Positions 8,315 through 16,409 of a DNA stretch of 64,000 bases are shown piece by piece (the stretch's first letter is position 1; the number at the start of each line of letters is the position of its first letter). The notes under the pieces are model-generated. The model did not search any database, was not told the origin of the DNA, and was given only the letters and a program-made list of their open reading frames with translations. The stretch is from an uncultured Candidatus Melainabacteria bacterium (GTDB lineage: Bacteria; Cyanobacteriota; Vampirovibrionia; Gastranaerophilales; Gastranaerophilaceae). The stretch is from positions 37,499 through 101,498 of the forward strand of contig CAKUUC010000007.1 of assembly GCA_934692625.1 (NCBI GenBank), read 5' to 3'. The position numbers and the translations under genes are program-made.

Positions 8315-8992
8315 ATGCAAAATTTTGGACGTAATATACAACCACAGAGAACTTCTATTCTAAAGGAGTTATCAAACGGCAATGCTGAATTGGGGCAGGC
8401 TGTTGGGTTGTTGCTTAATGATATGGTTACACAAAGCGGTATTACAAATCCGAAAGCAGAAGCGTTTGAAGTTTTGCCGAATTCGTGGCGTCGTTTGGCC
8501 GATAAACCTGATAAAACACCTGAGGATATGAAAAAACTTGATGATACTTTGAAAGAGGAAATTCAAAGTATTGCCGAATCTTATCTTTTGTTTATCGCAA
8601 GAGAAACCGGAAATTTAACAGGAAAGTTGGATTATGCTCAGTATGAGGCTTATCAATTTCGTTACAGATTCGGACATTATGATTTGATGAATCGTCCTGA
8701 TTATTTTGCGAAAATAAAAATTCAGATAAGAAATGGTTTCAACAAGTTGTCTGCTCATGGAGAAGCGACCGGCGATAATCTTATTGATAAAAATGATATG
8801 GCAGCATATATTTACGCAATGGCAACAAAAGCCAGAAGAGGTCCTAAAAACCAATTTTTAGGATTTCAGATTAATGGAATTATTACACCAGAAGAGTATG
8901 CGGTAAACGAAGCCAATTTGTTTGCGCCAGAAGATAATTTGTTTTCGCTAAAAATGCGAATTGCATACAAAATTTTACACAATACATTATAG
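8315..8992 (+). CDS. Hypothetical cytoplasmic protein
   Basis: The 225-residue protein is of unknown function and mostly helical, with no signal peptide or membrane helix. Visible segments include FEVLPNSWRRLADKPDKTPEDMKKLDD, YEAYQFRYRFGHYDLMNRPDYF and NLIDKNDMAAYIYAMATKARRGP. The Asp-rich NLIDKNDMAAY piece superficially resembles an EF-hand loop, but one weak match is not enough to claim calcium binding. It follows the activase by 19 bp, so the two are probably co-transcribed. The ATG at 8315 has AGGA 10 nt upstream. Confidence 0.7.
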   Translation: MQNFGRNIQPQRTSILKELSNGNAELGQAVGLLLNDMVTQSGITNPKAEAFEVLPNSWRRLADKPDKTPEDMKKLDDTLKEEIQSIAESYLLFIARETGNLTGKLDYAQYEAYQFRYRFGHYDLMNRPDYFAKIKIQIRNGFNKLSAHGEATGDNLIDKNDMAAYIYAMATKARRGPKNQFLGFQINGIITPEEYAVNEANLFAPEDNLFSLKMRIAYKILHNTL

Positions 8993-9001
8993 GAGAATTT
9001 T

Positions 9002-9688
9002 ATGAAAAAGATTTTTACAATAATTTTCGCATTATTTTTTATTTTGAACGCAAACAGGGCATTTTCTGTTGAAAACATTGTCAGCCTTGATGAAGTTGAA
9101 CAAAATTCTCAAGAACAAGTTATAGAAAATAATGAAAATATGACAACTCCATTGGAAGTTGAAGTGGTTTTTGATTGGCTTGATTTGTCACAGGCAAAAA
9201 GAGATGAAAATATTAAATATTTCAAAGAACAACTTTTTGATAATAATTCAAGCCGAATATATTTTACAAAAGACGAATTCAAAAAAACTTTTGCATTGTA
9301 TTTGAAAGATAAAGATTTCAAACATCATTATATGTTGACAAATAATGGTGTAACAGAAGATGAAAATGCAAAATATTGCGCATTTTTCTACAAGAAAAAT
9401 ACACTAGTAATGTATGCAATTCAGTACAAGAATAATCCAAAACATGCGTATTATTATACTGCGTGGGGAAAAATGTATTATACAGATGTAATGTCTGATG
9501 AATACCCGAATTTCCCTTATACATCAATGCAATATGACAGAAACGGTAAACTAAAAAGTGCAATATATTTTGTGACAAAAGATATGCAATATATGTATGG
9601 GCCGGATAAAGAATTTCAAGGTATTTGGTACAAAGATAAAATGTATGATAAAAACGGGCGCCAAGTGCTTACTCGTTCAAACTGGTAG
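9002..9688 (+). CDS. Secreted hypothetical protein with MORN/YwqK-like C-terminus
   Basis: The 228-residue protein has a signal peptide (MKKIFTIIFALFFILNANRAFS). The mature part is charged. Its C-terminal third has Tyr/Gly-rich strand turns such as MQYDRNGKLKSAIYF and MYDKNGRQVLTR, like MORN or YwqK repeats, which often sit in beta-sheet surface proteins. A strong AGGAG site precedes the ATG. It is 10 bp after the previous gene and likely in the same transcript. No function can be given. Confidence 0.7.
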   Translation: MKKIFTIIFALFFILNANRAFSVENIVSLDEVEQNSQEQVIENNENMTTPLEVEVVFDWLDLSQAKRDENIKYFKEQLFDNNSSRIYFTKDEFKKTFALYLKDKDFKHHYMLTNNGVTEDENAKYCAFFYKKNTLVMYAIQYKNNPKHAYYYTAWGKMYYTDVMSDEYPNFPYTSMQYDRNGKLKSAIYFVTKDMQYMYGPDKEFQGIWYKDKMYDKNGRQVLTRSNW

Positions 9689-9752
9689 GCTTGTTTGTAT
9701 ATGAGTTTTCTTTGTGGTAACCTGTATTTGTAGTATTTATGAGAGTTGGTAT

Positions 9753-10763
9753 ATGAATATAGATAAAGATAAATTGATATCTTCAATAAAAAAAATAACA
9801 GAACCAAAAGTTTTGGTTATTGGTGATTTGGCGCTAGATGAAATGATTTATGGCGATGCTGAAAGAATTTCAAGAGAAGCCCCTGTTTTAATTTTGCAAC
9901 ATACAAAGACTAAATTAATATTGGGTGGTGCATCAAACGCTGCTCATAACGTTGCAACTTTAAACAACGGAAAAGTTGGTGTAATTGGCGTTTCAGGTGA
10001 TGATTATTATTCAGAACTTTTGTTTGACACTTTTGACAAAGCTAATATCGATTGTTCAAAAATTGTTAAAGATAAGACAAGAAAAACAATTGTAAAAACA
10101 AGAATTTCCGGTTCTATAACGACCTCAATTACTCAACAAATTGTGAGAATAGACCGTCAGTCAAAAGGTCAAATTAGCGAAGATACAGAAAATAAAATTA
10201 TAAAAAATATAGAAAAAGTTTTGCCAGATTATGATGTTGTAATTTTGTCAAACTATCACATTGGAACTTTGACTGATAAAATTATAAAATTTACTATTGA
10301 TTATGCAAATGAGTTGGGCAAAGTGTGCGTTGTTGATGCGCAAAGAGATTTGGGCACTTATGCTAATGTAACTTCAATGACTCCAAACTTGCCGGATACA
10401 GAAAAATCAGTAGGTTTTAAAATTGAATCAGAAGATGATTTGAAAAAAGCAGGTGAGAAATTGTTATCTCAAACTAACGCAAAGTCAGTTTTGATAACTT
10501 GTGGTGCTGATGGTATGTTTGTTGCAATGCCAAATCAAAATTATACAAAAATTCCGGTATTTAACAAATCCGAAGTTTTTGATGTTACCGGTGCCGGAGA
10601 TACAGTTACGGCAGTTTATTCTTTGGCTCTTGGTGCTGGAATTGACCCTGTTTATTCTGCACTTATCGGAAATGTAGCGGCAAGTATTGTTGTTCGCCAA
10701 TTCGGTTGTGCTACAACTACAGTTGATGACTTGTTGAAAGCAATAAACGGTTTAAAGATTTAG
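9753..10763 (+). CDS. rfaE1: Heptose-7-phosphate kinase (RfaE1/HldE kinase domain)
   Basis: This PfkB/ribokinase-fold kinase is of the type that phosphorylates D-glycero-D-manno-heptose 7-phosphate in the ADP-heptose pathway for lipopolysaccharide core. The 336 residues have the RfaE N-terminal pattern VIGDLALDEMIYGDAERISREAPV, the glycine motif GGASNAAHNVA, and the PfkB signature VFDVTGAGDTV with the catalytic Asp. It lacks the C-terminal cytidylyl/adenylyltransferase domain of bifunctional HldE, so a separate RfaE2 would be needed. The ATG at 9753 matches the family start; the frame runs on to 9714. It sits with an O-antigen-ligase-like gene, which fits an envelope role. Confidence 0.85.
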   Translation: MNIDKDKLISSIKKITEPKVLVIGDLALDEMIYGDAERISREAPVLILQHTKTKLILGGASNAAHNVATLNNGKVGVIGVSGDDYYSELLFDTFDKANIDCSKIVKDKTRKTIVKTRISGSITTSITQQIVRIDRQSKGQISEDTENKIIKNIEKVLPDYDVVILSNYHIGTLTDKIIKFTIDYANELGKVCVVDAQRDLGTYANVTSMTPNLPDTEKSVGFKIESEDDLKKAGEKLLSQTNAKSVLITCGADGMFVAMPNQNYTKIPVFNKSEVFDVTGAGDTVTAVYSLALGAGIDPVYSALIGNVAASIVVRQFGCATTTVDDLLKAINGLKI

Positions 10764-10784
10764 ATTAAGAAGGAGACTTTTTTA

Positions 10785-11351
10785 ATGGATAAGTTGAAAG
10801 AACTTTTGAAAAAAATCAGATTAGTAGATGCAATAATTGTTTTGTGTGTAATTATTGCACTTGGAGTTGGATTTGTTACTTATAAAGGTTACAGACAAAC
10901 TGCAAGCAAACAAATTGAAGCAACTTCAAACATTGTTTTTAAAGTTTATATGAGAGGTGTAACATTCTCTGGAGATGAAATTCCAATCAAAAAAGGTGAC
11001 AAAACTTTTATCAGTATAAGAAATGTACCTTATTCAGACTTGGAAATTCTTGATGTAAAAGCAGACAGAAGAAAGATTGTTTTACCGACTTTGAGTTCCA
11101 AAACATTGGTTATAGTTGTGGAAGATGAATCTCAACCTGATTTGTATGATGTGGTTGTAACCTTGACAGATAAGGCTAAAATTACAAAAGATGGTGCAGT
11201 TGTTGGTGGAAACAAAGTTAAGTTAGGTTTGCCAATTACTTTGGAAGGTCCTGATTATAAGTTTACAGGTTCTGTTTCAGATATAAATATTGTAGATACA
11301 GTTAATGAAAAATTAGGTAAAGATATAAATACTACAGATGATGTTCAATAA
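10785..11351 (+). CDS. DUF4330 family membrane-anchored protein
   Basis: The 188-residue protein has one N-terminal helix (about residues 15-32, DAIIVLCVIIALGVGFVTY) and a beta-rich extracytoplasmic domain (VYMRGVTFSGDEIPIKKGDK, VPYSDLEILDVKADRRK, VVVTLTDKAKIT). This matches DUF4330 as I recall it, a family common in cyanobacteria and clostridia and of unknown function. An AAGGAG site precedes the ATG. The gene overlaps the next one by 14 bp, so it is co-translated with the O-antigen-ligase-like protein and may work with it in the envelope. Confidence 0.75.
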   Translation: MDKLKELLKKIRLVDAIIVLCVIIALGVGFVTYKGYRQTASKQIEATSNIVFKVYMRGVTFSGDEIPIKKGDKTFISIRNVPYSDLEILDVKADRRKIVLPTLSSKTLVIVVEDESQPDLYDVVVTLTDKAKITKDGAVVGGNKVKLGLPITLEGPDYKFTGSVSDINIVDTVNEKLGKDINTTDDVQ

Positions 11352-12666
11352 AATTTTTAGTTTTAGCCAAAGTAAATTAGGTTGGCTGTACGAAAACAGT
11401 TTATTTTTACAAAAAATTGATTGGTTTATTTTACTATTTATCGCATTAACATTCTTCACTTCTACTGTGATGAGTTCAGATGCGATAGGATTTTTTGCTA
11501 TTATTGTTATGTTTTTAACTTTTGTTAAATTATTAACAAAGCCAAATGAAAACTTATCTTTTAAAAGTTTTGAAATTTGGTTGATTGCATATTTTATGAT
11601 AGTTATCATAAGCTTGTTTGGTTCAACCTTATTTTCGTTGAGTTTAAAAGGTTTTTTCAAAACTTTTGTATATTTGGGATTTTATTTTTCTGTTGCACAA
11701 TATCTAAAGACTAATAAAAAACATTCTCTTTGGATTTTGGCGATAATTGGTTTGTGTACTGCAGGTGAAACAATTGTTGGGTTTATGCAAAGCTTTTTGC
11801 ATCTTGATGCAATTTCAACTTGGCAAGACACTTCTAGTATAAATCCGGAAGACGTTATTTCAAGAGTTTACGGAACATTGCAACCATTGAATCCAAACTT
11901 GTTTGGCGGATATTTAATTGCAGGTTATCCGATATTTCTTGGTAGCACATTGTATTTCGGATTGAAAAAGAACATTCAAGGTGTTGCAATATCATTGAGT
12001 TTTGCGTTGTTAGGTGTTTACACAATATTTCAAACAGGTTGTAGAGGTTCATATTTAGCATTGATGCTGATTTTTGCTTGCGCATTTTTGATTTTAGCAA
12101 AATTCTTTTGGAATAAATACAAAAAACTTTATACATCATTCATTTCAGCAATAATTGTATTATTTTTCTGTGCAATTACTTGTGTAAGTTCACTTCGACA
12201 TCGTTTCATGTCAATTTTTGCGATGAGAAATGATTCTTCAAATTCTTTCAGATTTAACGTTTATAATTCTGCAGTTCAAATGTTCAAAGATAATTGGCTT
12301 TTGGGAATTGGCGTTGGTAATAAGAATTTTAGAGAAATTTACGGTCTTTATATGAAAACCGGATTTGATGCATTAAGTGCTTATAATATTTATTTGGAAA
12401 TCGCAGTAGAAAGCGGTATTTTTGCATTAATTGCCTTTTTAGGATTTTTATTCACTTTGATTAAACGTGCAATTTCTTTTATTTTTAGCTCAGAAAATAT
12501 TGAACAAATAATTTTTGTATCAACTGCAATTATTTCTATTCTTGCGGTATGCTTCCACGGGTTTGTTGATACGATATTTTTCAGACCTCAATTGCAATTT
12601 GTCTTTTGGGCATTTGTAGCAATTATTACTGCAAATATTGAAAACACAAAAGCAGGCAAAGCTTAA
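11338..12666 (+). CDS. O-antigen ligase / IctB-like polytopic membrane protein
   Basis: The 442-residue protein has about ten to twelve membrane helices. The stretch RVYGTLQPLNPNLFGGYL and the later large loop with GIGVGNKNFREIYGLYM are typical of the Wzy_C/O-antigen-ligase family and of its cyanobacterial branch called IctB. The family joins or polymerises surface glycans; the bicarbonate-transport role once given to IctB is doubtful. It overlaps the DUF4330 gene and follows a heptose kinase, supporting a surface polysaccharide job. An intrinsic terminator follows at 12693. Confidence 0.8.
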   Translation: MMFNKIFSFSQSKLGWLYENSLFLQKIDWFILLFIALTFFTSTVMSSDAIGFFAIIVMFLTFVKLLTKPNENLSFKSFEIWLIAYFMIVIISLFGSTLFSLSLKGFFKTFVYLGFYFSVAQYLKTNKKHSLWILAIIGLCTAGETIVGFMQSFLHLDAISTWQDTSSINPEDVISRVYGTLQPLNPNLFGGYLIAGYPIFLGSTLYFGLKKNIQGVAISLSFALLGVYTIFQTGCRGSYLALMLIFACAFLILAKFFWNKYKKLYTSFISAIIVLFFCAITCVSSLRHRFMSIFAMRNDSSNSFRFNVYNSAVQMFKDNWLLGIGVGNKNFREIYGLYMKTGFDALSAYNIYLEIAVESGIFALIAFLGFLFTLIKRAISFIFSSENIEQIIFVSTAIISILAVCFHGFVDTIFFRPQLQFVFWAFVAIITANIENTKAGKA

Positions 12667-12692
12667 ATTTAAAAATTAAAATAAACTGGAAA

Positions 12693-12719
12693 AAACTCGC
12701 AAAATCTGCGAGTTTTTTA
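12693..12719 (+). terminator. Intrinsic terminator after the O-antigen-ligase-like gene
   Basis: Stem ACTCGCA / TGCGAGT with a 5-nt loop is followed by six T. It ends the 9.7-12.7 kb operon. Confidence 0.85.
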
Positions 12720-12729
12720 GTGAAAAGTT

Positions 12730-13131
12730 TTAGCATATCCAGCAACAACCGCCATACATTGGCATACACGGTGACATATAAGGCATACAACCGAAAAACA
12801 TCGGTGGTGAACAAGCCATTAACCCCATAGTGCCAACAAAGTTAGAATACGGATTTCCATAACCCGCCATCGAATTTATCATAAATCCGCTCGGATTACC
12901 GTGTTTATACATGTCTGCAGCCCACATGTTGCGCCCGATTCCGTTTGCCATATTTCCTGCAAAATCAGCAAGAGCATTTGTTGTTGGTACACCGTTATTT
13001 TTTGCATTGATAAAAGACACCGCAGAAGCCAAGCCACAGTTAATGCTGCCCCACAAACTCATTGTGTCGGCAAATCTTGAATTGGAGTGGCAAGGACCAC
13101 ATGACATATATGGCATTGATACCAAAAACAT
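12730..13131 (-). CDS. Cys/Met-rich small hypothetical protein
   Basis: This 133-residue protein is of unknown family and has no clear signal peptide. It is very rich in Met, Gly, Asn and Cys. Both ends carry a related motif: MPYMSCGPC near residue 7 and MPYMSPCMP near residue 117, followed by a Cys-ending tail GGCCWIC. The middle is Ala/Gly/Asn-rich (TNALADFAGNMANGIGRNM). A GAGGAAAG ribosome site supports the start. The Cys and Met pattern would suit metal binding or disulfide assembly, but this is inference only. Confidence 0.65.
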   Translation of the reverse strand: MFLVSMPYMSCGPCHSNSRFADTMSLWGSINCGLASAVSFINAKNNGVPTTNALADFAGNMANGIGRNMWAADMYKHGNPSGFMINSMAGYGNPYSNFVGTMGLMACSPPMFFGCMPYMSPCMPMYGGCCWIC

Positions 13132-13326
13132 AGCTTTCCTCGTTGTTATTTCTTATATATATAAAGTATAAATTTTTGAAATAATTGCCAAAATATTTTT
13201 TATTATTACTAAATATTAAGGAAATAATATAAGTAATTTTGCTAATAATTTTTTATACATTTTGGTGATTATTTCATTTGATTGAGTTGTTAAAATTCAT
13301 ATATATAGATTTAGGGAGTAAGTTAT

Positions 13327-13635
13327 ATGTTTTTTACTAATGGGTGCAATGACTGTAACAGATATGCCAGATTGGAAATGAAAAATATAGACCAAGAACT
13401 TTTACCATGGTTAGAAGATATAATCGATGAAAATTATGCACGATTAGAAAGAAAAGAATGGAAAAGTAAGTATAACAGTTACGTAGTTTATGATTATGAA
13501 CCATTTTGTACGGACGGGTTTGAAATCAATTTGGTAATATCATCAAATGACAGTTCATTTTTAAATTTTATAAAGTATTTGTATGATGAAAAAGTCAGTA
13601 CAATTGAATATTTAAACAGTTGTTATACAATTTAG
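13327..13635 (+). CDS. Small hypothetical protein
   Basis: The 102-residue acidic protein starts MFFTNGCNDCNRYARLEMKN. A CNDC pair near the N-terminus and later Cys residues are noticeable, followed by a helical part (ELLPWLEDIIDENYARLERKEW) and strands (YVVYDYEP, FEINLVISS). No known family is recognised. A GGGAG site lies 8 nt before the ATG. It is monocistronic, facing the zinc-ribbon gene across a long hairpin. Confidence 0.65.
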   Translation: MFFTNGCNDCNRYARLEMKNIDQELLPWLEDIIDENYARLERKEWKSKYNSYVVYDYEPFCTDGFEINLVISSNDSSFLNFIKYLYDEKVSTIEYLNSCYTI

Positions 13636-13645
13636 TCCAAATACA

Positions 13646-13677
13646 ACAAAATTCATAGATTTCTCTATGAATTTTGT
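13646..13677. terminator. Hairpin between convergent genes, probable bidirectional terminator
   Basis: A perfect 14-bp stem (ACAAAATTCATAGA and its complement) has a TTTC loop. There is no long T tail outside the stem, so termination strength is uncertain. Confidence 0.5.
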
Positions 13678-13701
13678 CAAACTGAATATAAAATATATCA
13701 A

Positions 13702-13974
13702 TTATTCTTCCGTTTTTTGGAAGCAATCTTTACAAAATACTTCTCTACCTGCGACCGGTTTGAACGGAACTTGAGTTTGTGCTCCGCATTTTGAGCAAAC
13801 TGCATCATACATTTTTCTCTTTTTTCTGTTGTTTTTTCTACGAGCGAGTCTGCATTCCGGACATCTTTTCGGTTTGTTTACGAGACCTTTTTCTGCATAG
13901 AATTCCTGTTCTCCTGCTGTGAAGACAAATTCTTTACCGCAATCTTCACATACCAATTTTTCATCTTCGAACAT
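13702..13974 (-). CDS. Small zinc-ribbon protein
   Basis: The 90-residue protein has two Cys-pair units. The first is CEDCGKEFVFTAGEQEFY with CPECRLARR (about residues 9-45), the pattern of the probable zinc-ribbon domain PF13451. After a basic linker (RRKNNRKKRK) comes a second four-Cys ribbon, CSKCGAQ and CKDC. It probably binds zinc and perhaps RNA or DNA; the function is unknown. The start at 13974 is chosen because AGGAG lies 8 nt upstream. The open frame continues to 14046 without a better site. Confidence 0.75.
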   Translation of the reverse strand: MFEDEKLVCEDCGKEFVFTAGEQEFYAEKGLVNKPKRCPECRLARRKNNRKKRKMYDAVCSKCGAQTQVPFKPVAGREVFCKDCFQKTEE

Positions 13975-14067
13975 TTTTTTTTCTCCTGATTGTGTACTGT
14001 TAGGCTTTTGACCTATGCTTATTAAATCATTGTACACTATTTTCAATTTTTTGCAAGTATTTTAATT

Positions 14068-15456
14068 TTACTTATGGAAACGAGATGAAAATTTGTGAAC
14101 TTTTCTGTTTTCCATTTGGTGTCCAGATTTATCAAAATATTGTTCTTTGTGGCTATTTGCAGCATTTGTTGAACGACTTTGGCTATTCTTTTTAGATGCT
14201 GCCGTTGCAAGGTAATTGTTAAGTTCTGCTTTGATTTTTGGTATCCTGTCTTCAAAACCTTTCAAATCAGGACGAACAATTTTTGAGCGTAGAAGCATTT
14301 CATCTCTTAAAACAATAATATAATCAGATAATTTCGCTGCTCTTTCAATTTCTCCTGAACGTTCCCATTTATCAACAGTTTTTATCAGTGCATCAAAATG
14401 GTTTTGAATATTTTCAGGAATGTTATATTTTGATTTTTGGATAAAATCATCTAGCGGGATATCGCCTTTTAACTCGTTTATTCTTTTTGAAGTCAAAATG
14501 GTAACTTTAAACGTACTCAAATCAGTGACTGGATTTTTGCCATTTTCTCTTGCAAGTTGTTCTGCACGATACGCAGCTTGCGGGTGAATATGATCAACCG
14601 TTCCTATTGATGGTTCTAACAGTTTCTCACCGATTTCAGCGGAATCCCTTGTAATCCGCACGGTTTTTCCAGTTTTTTCGTTATACCTCAATTTATACGG
14701 TTGAGAATACTTAACAATAAACGCATTTATAGAGTTTGTCGATTGTGGCAAATTCTCGGCAATTTTAATAATTTTTTCACGAACTTTTGGTTTGATATCA
14801 AGCCCTTCAAGCTCTTTTATAAAAACTTTTCTGCTAAATCTTTTTTCAGGAATCGGATTAGGTGCAAAAATTTTGTCAAATGACCTTTTCAAAACCCCTT
14901 TTGCCCTGTTATATTCCTTTTTCGGAAGTTGACGAACCACAAAATGAATTTTATTCAAAATTGCAGCCTGTTGAGTAATCAAAATTTGTTCGGCTTGCGG
15001 ATATTTCAGGTTCAACAATTCCTGCAAATTCATGTCGGGGTGCTTTTTGGAAAGTCCCTCAAGAAGTTGAAATGCCTCTTTTTCAATCGGAAACAGGCTA
15101 TCCTTGAAAAACTTCAAATTGTTAATCGCAACCGAAGATTTGCAAGAAAAAACTCCCATTTGTTTAAAATAAGGAACCTGACTGCGTGGAATTAAAGTAA
15201 CTCCGGTGTAAGCATCAGGAATTTTCTCTGAACTGATTAAATCTTGGAAAAATGATTTTGGAAACTCAACTTCAAACAATTTGTTTACTTTGTTTATATT
15301 ACCGGTAAATGCTACACTTTGAGGTGTTGGGGTAGTTTTGACAAATACATCTTGAGTATTTGAATTTTGCACAAAATACTGTTGTACTACTTTTTGCATA
15401 GTATTTTGCTTTTGTACCCCATAAACGTTAATATTTCTTATTTCTGAAACATTCAT
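14068..15456 (-). CDS. Hypothetical protein with HNH-nuclease-like motif
   Basis: The 462-residue protein starts MNVSEIRNINVYG and has the short piece SVAFTGNINK near residue 50. Around residues 285-340 the pattern TVDHIHPQAAY, then DLSTFKVTILTSKRINELKGD, matches the DHI-P / N / Lys-Gly spacing of HNH endonucleases, although the central His-Asn part is not perfect. The flanking regions are helical and basic. The C-terminus is low complexity (Ser, Asn, His). It may be a nuclease or a catalytically decayed relative. No immunity gene or partner is obvious nearby. Confidence 0.6.
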   Translation of the reverse strand: MNVSEIRNINVYGVQKQNTMQKVVQQYFVQNSNTQDVFVKTTPTPQSVAFTGNINKVNKLFEVEFPKSFFQDLISSEKIPDAYTGVTLIPRSQVPYFKQMGVFSCKSSVAINNLKFFKDSLFPIEKEAFQLLEGLSKKHPDMNLQELLNLKYPQAEQILITQQAAILNKIHFVVRQLPKKEYNRAKGVLKRSFDKIFAPNPIPEKRFSRKVFIKELEGLDIKPKVREKIIKIAENLPQSTNSINAFIVKYSQPYKLRYNEKTGKTVRITRDSAEIGEKLLEPSIGTVDHIHPQAAYRAEQLARENGKNPVTDLSTFKVTILTSKRINELKGDIPLDDFIQKSKYNIPENIQNHFDALIKTVDKWERSGEIERAAKLSDYIIVLRDEMLLRSKIVRPDLKGFEDRIPKIKAELNNYLATAASKKNSQSRSTNAANSHKEQYFDKSGHQMENRKVHKFSSRFHK

Positions 15457-15504
15457 GTATAGATTAAAACCCCTAAAAATAAATTTTGCTACTAATATTT
15501 TAAC

Positions 15505-15548
15505 AAAAAATAAAAAAGAGGATAAAATGTAATGACAAATTATCCTCT
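15505..15548 (-). terminator. Intrinsic terminator for the gene at 15559-16269
   Basis: Stem AGAGGATAA / TTATCCTCT (15517-15548) is followed on the minus strand by a T-rich run (TTTTTTATTTTTTG). It separates this gene from the HNH-like gene. Confidence 0.75.
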
Positions 15549-15558
15549 ATATTTTACC

Positions 15559-16269
15559 TTATTTTAAGGTAGAAGCGACTGTAGAACCCGCTTTTGCGGC
15601 ACTTCCAGCTTTTGTGTAGTAAGATAATGCCGCAGAACCTAATTTGCCGACAGCACCAATTGCGGAATTAAACAAGCCGGAATTTGAATTGGTTGCTTGA
15701 TATGCATTTTGGTTATAATTGTTTCCTGATTCAGAATTTGCCAAAGCCATTTGCATATAATTCATCATATTGGAATTCATTGTAGAATTTAGGTTTCCTA
15801 ATAGAGAAATAAAACTCAATCTGTTTGCGATTTCTGAGGAGTACAGTTCACTTTGTTTCGTCAGTAAATCGTTGCTGAAATCAGACACTGCTTGCGCTTG
15901 TTTATCTGTTATTGTATCTAAATTATCCATAAATACGGAATTATCAAGGTTCCCAAACCTAGATGCAATATTATCACGTAAGTTATTTACCATTGGAGTG
16001 TAGATATCGTTGATTTCTTTTAGTCCTGCATTTTTATAGGACTCAAGTTCTTTATTCCACTGTTCTTGTTTTTCATCAGATATTGAATATAAATTATTCA
16101 GTGATGATGCTAAATTGCTTTGAATTCCGTCATATATTGATTTTTCAGCAGCTGTCATATTATAAGAACTGTCAATTTTGTTGCCAGATTTTTTAGTTGA
16201 AGCAACTTCTTTCCCGTTAACAGTAACTGAACCTGACGAATAAGACGGGTATTTCGATTTTTTACTCAT
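15559..16269 (-). CDS. Hypothetical low-complexity helical protein
   Basis: The 236-residue protein is of unknown family. The N-terminus is Ser/Lys-rich (MSKKSKYPSYSSGSVTVNGK). The middle (about 40-170) is helical and coiled-coil-like (NNLRDNIASRFGNLDNSVFMDNL, then QAVSDFSNDLLTKQSELYSSEI). The C-terminus is Ala/Gly/Ser/Asn-rich. There is no signal peptide. The ATG at 16269 has AAAGGAG 9 nt upstream; the frame extends to 16311 without a site. The composition recalls phage structural or secreted scaffold proteins, but there is no direct support. Confidence 0.65.
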   Translation of the reverse strand: MSKKSKYPSYSSGSVTVNGKEVASTKKSGNKIDSSYNMTAAEKSIYDGIQSNLASSLNNLYSISDEKQEQWNKELESYKNAGLKEINDIYTPMVNNLRDNIASRFGNLDNSVFMDNLDTITDKQAQAVSDFSNDLLTKQSELYSSEIANRLSFISLLGNLNSTMNSNMMNYMQMALANSESGNNYNQNAYQATNSNSGLFNSAIGAVGKLGSAALSYYTKAGSAAKAGSTVASTLK

Positions 16270-16409
16270 TACAAATATCTCCTTTGTTAAAGGAAATATC
16301 AAATTATTCAATAACCGGACAGCATATATATTATACTATTTTTTCTAGTTTATGTAAAGTTAATTTGAAAATGTTTGAAAAATAAGTGCCATCGTATCAT
16401 AATTGGAGT

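Noticed and set aside
8315..8992. EF-hand calcium site in NLIDKNDMAAY
   Set aside because: Only one partial loop, lacking the full 12-residue ligand pattern.
11338..12666. Bicarbonate transporter role from IctB resemblance
   Set aside because: The family is better explained as O-antigen-ligase/polymerase, and the neighbours (heptose kinase, DUF4330) point to surface glycans.
13327..13635. CNDC pair in the 102-residue protein as a thioredoxin-like active site
   Set aside because: No surrounding thioredoxin fold residues; a single Cys pair is insufficient.
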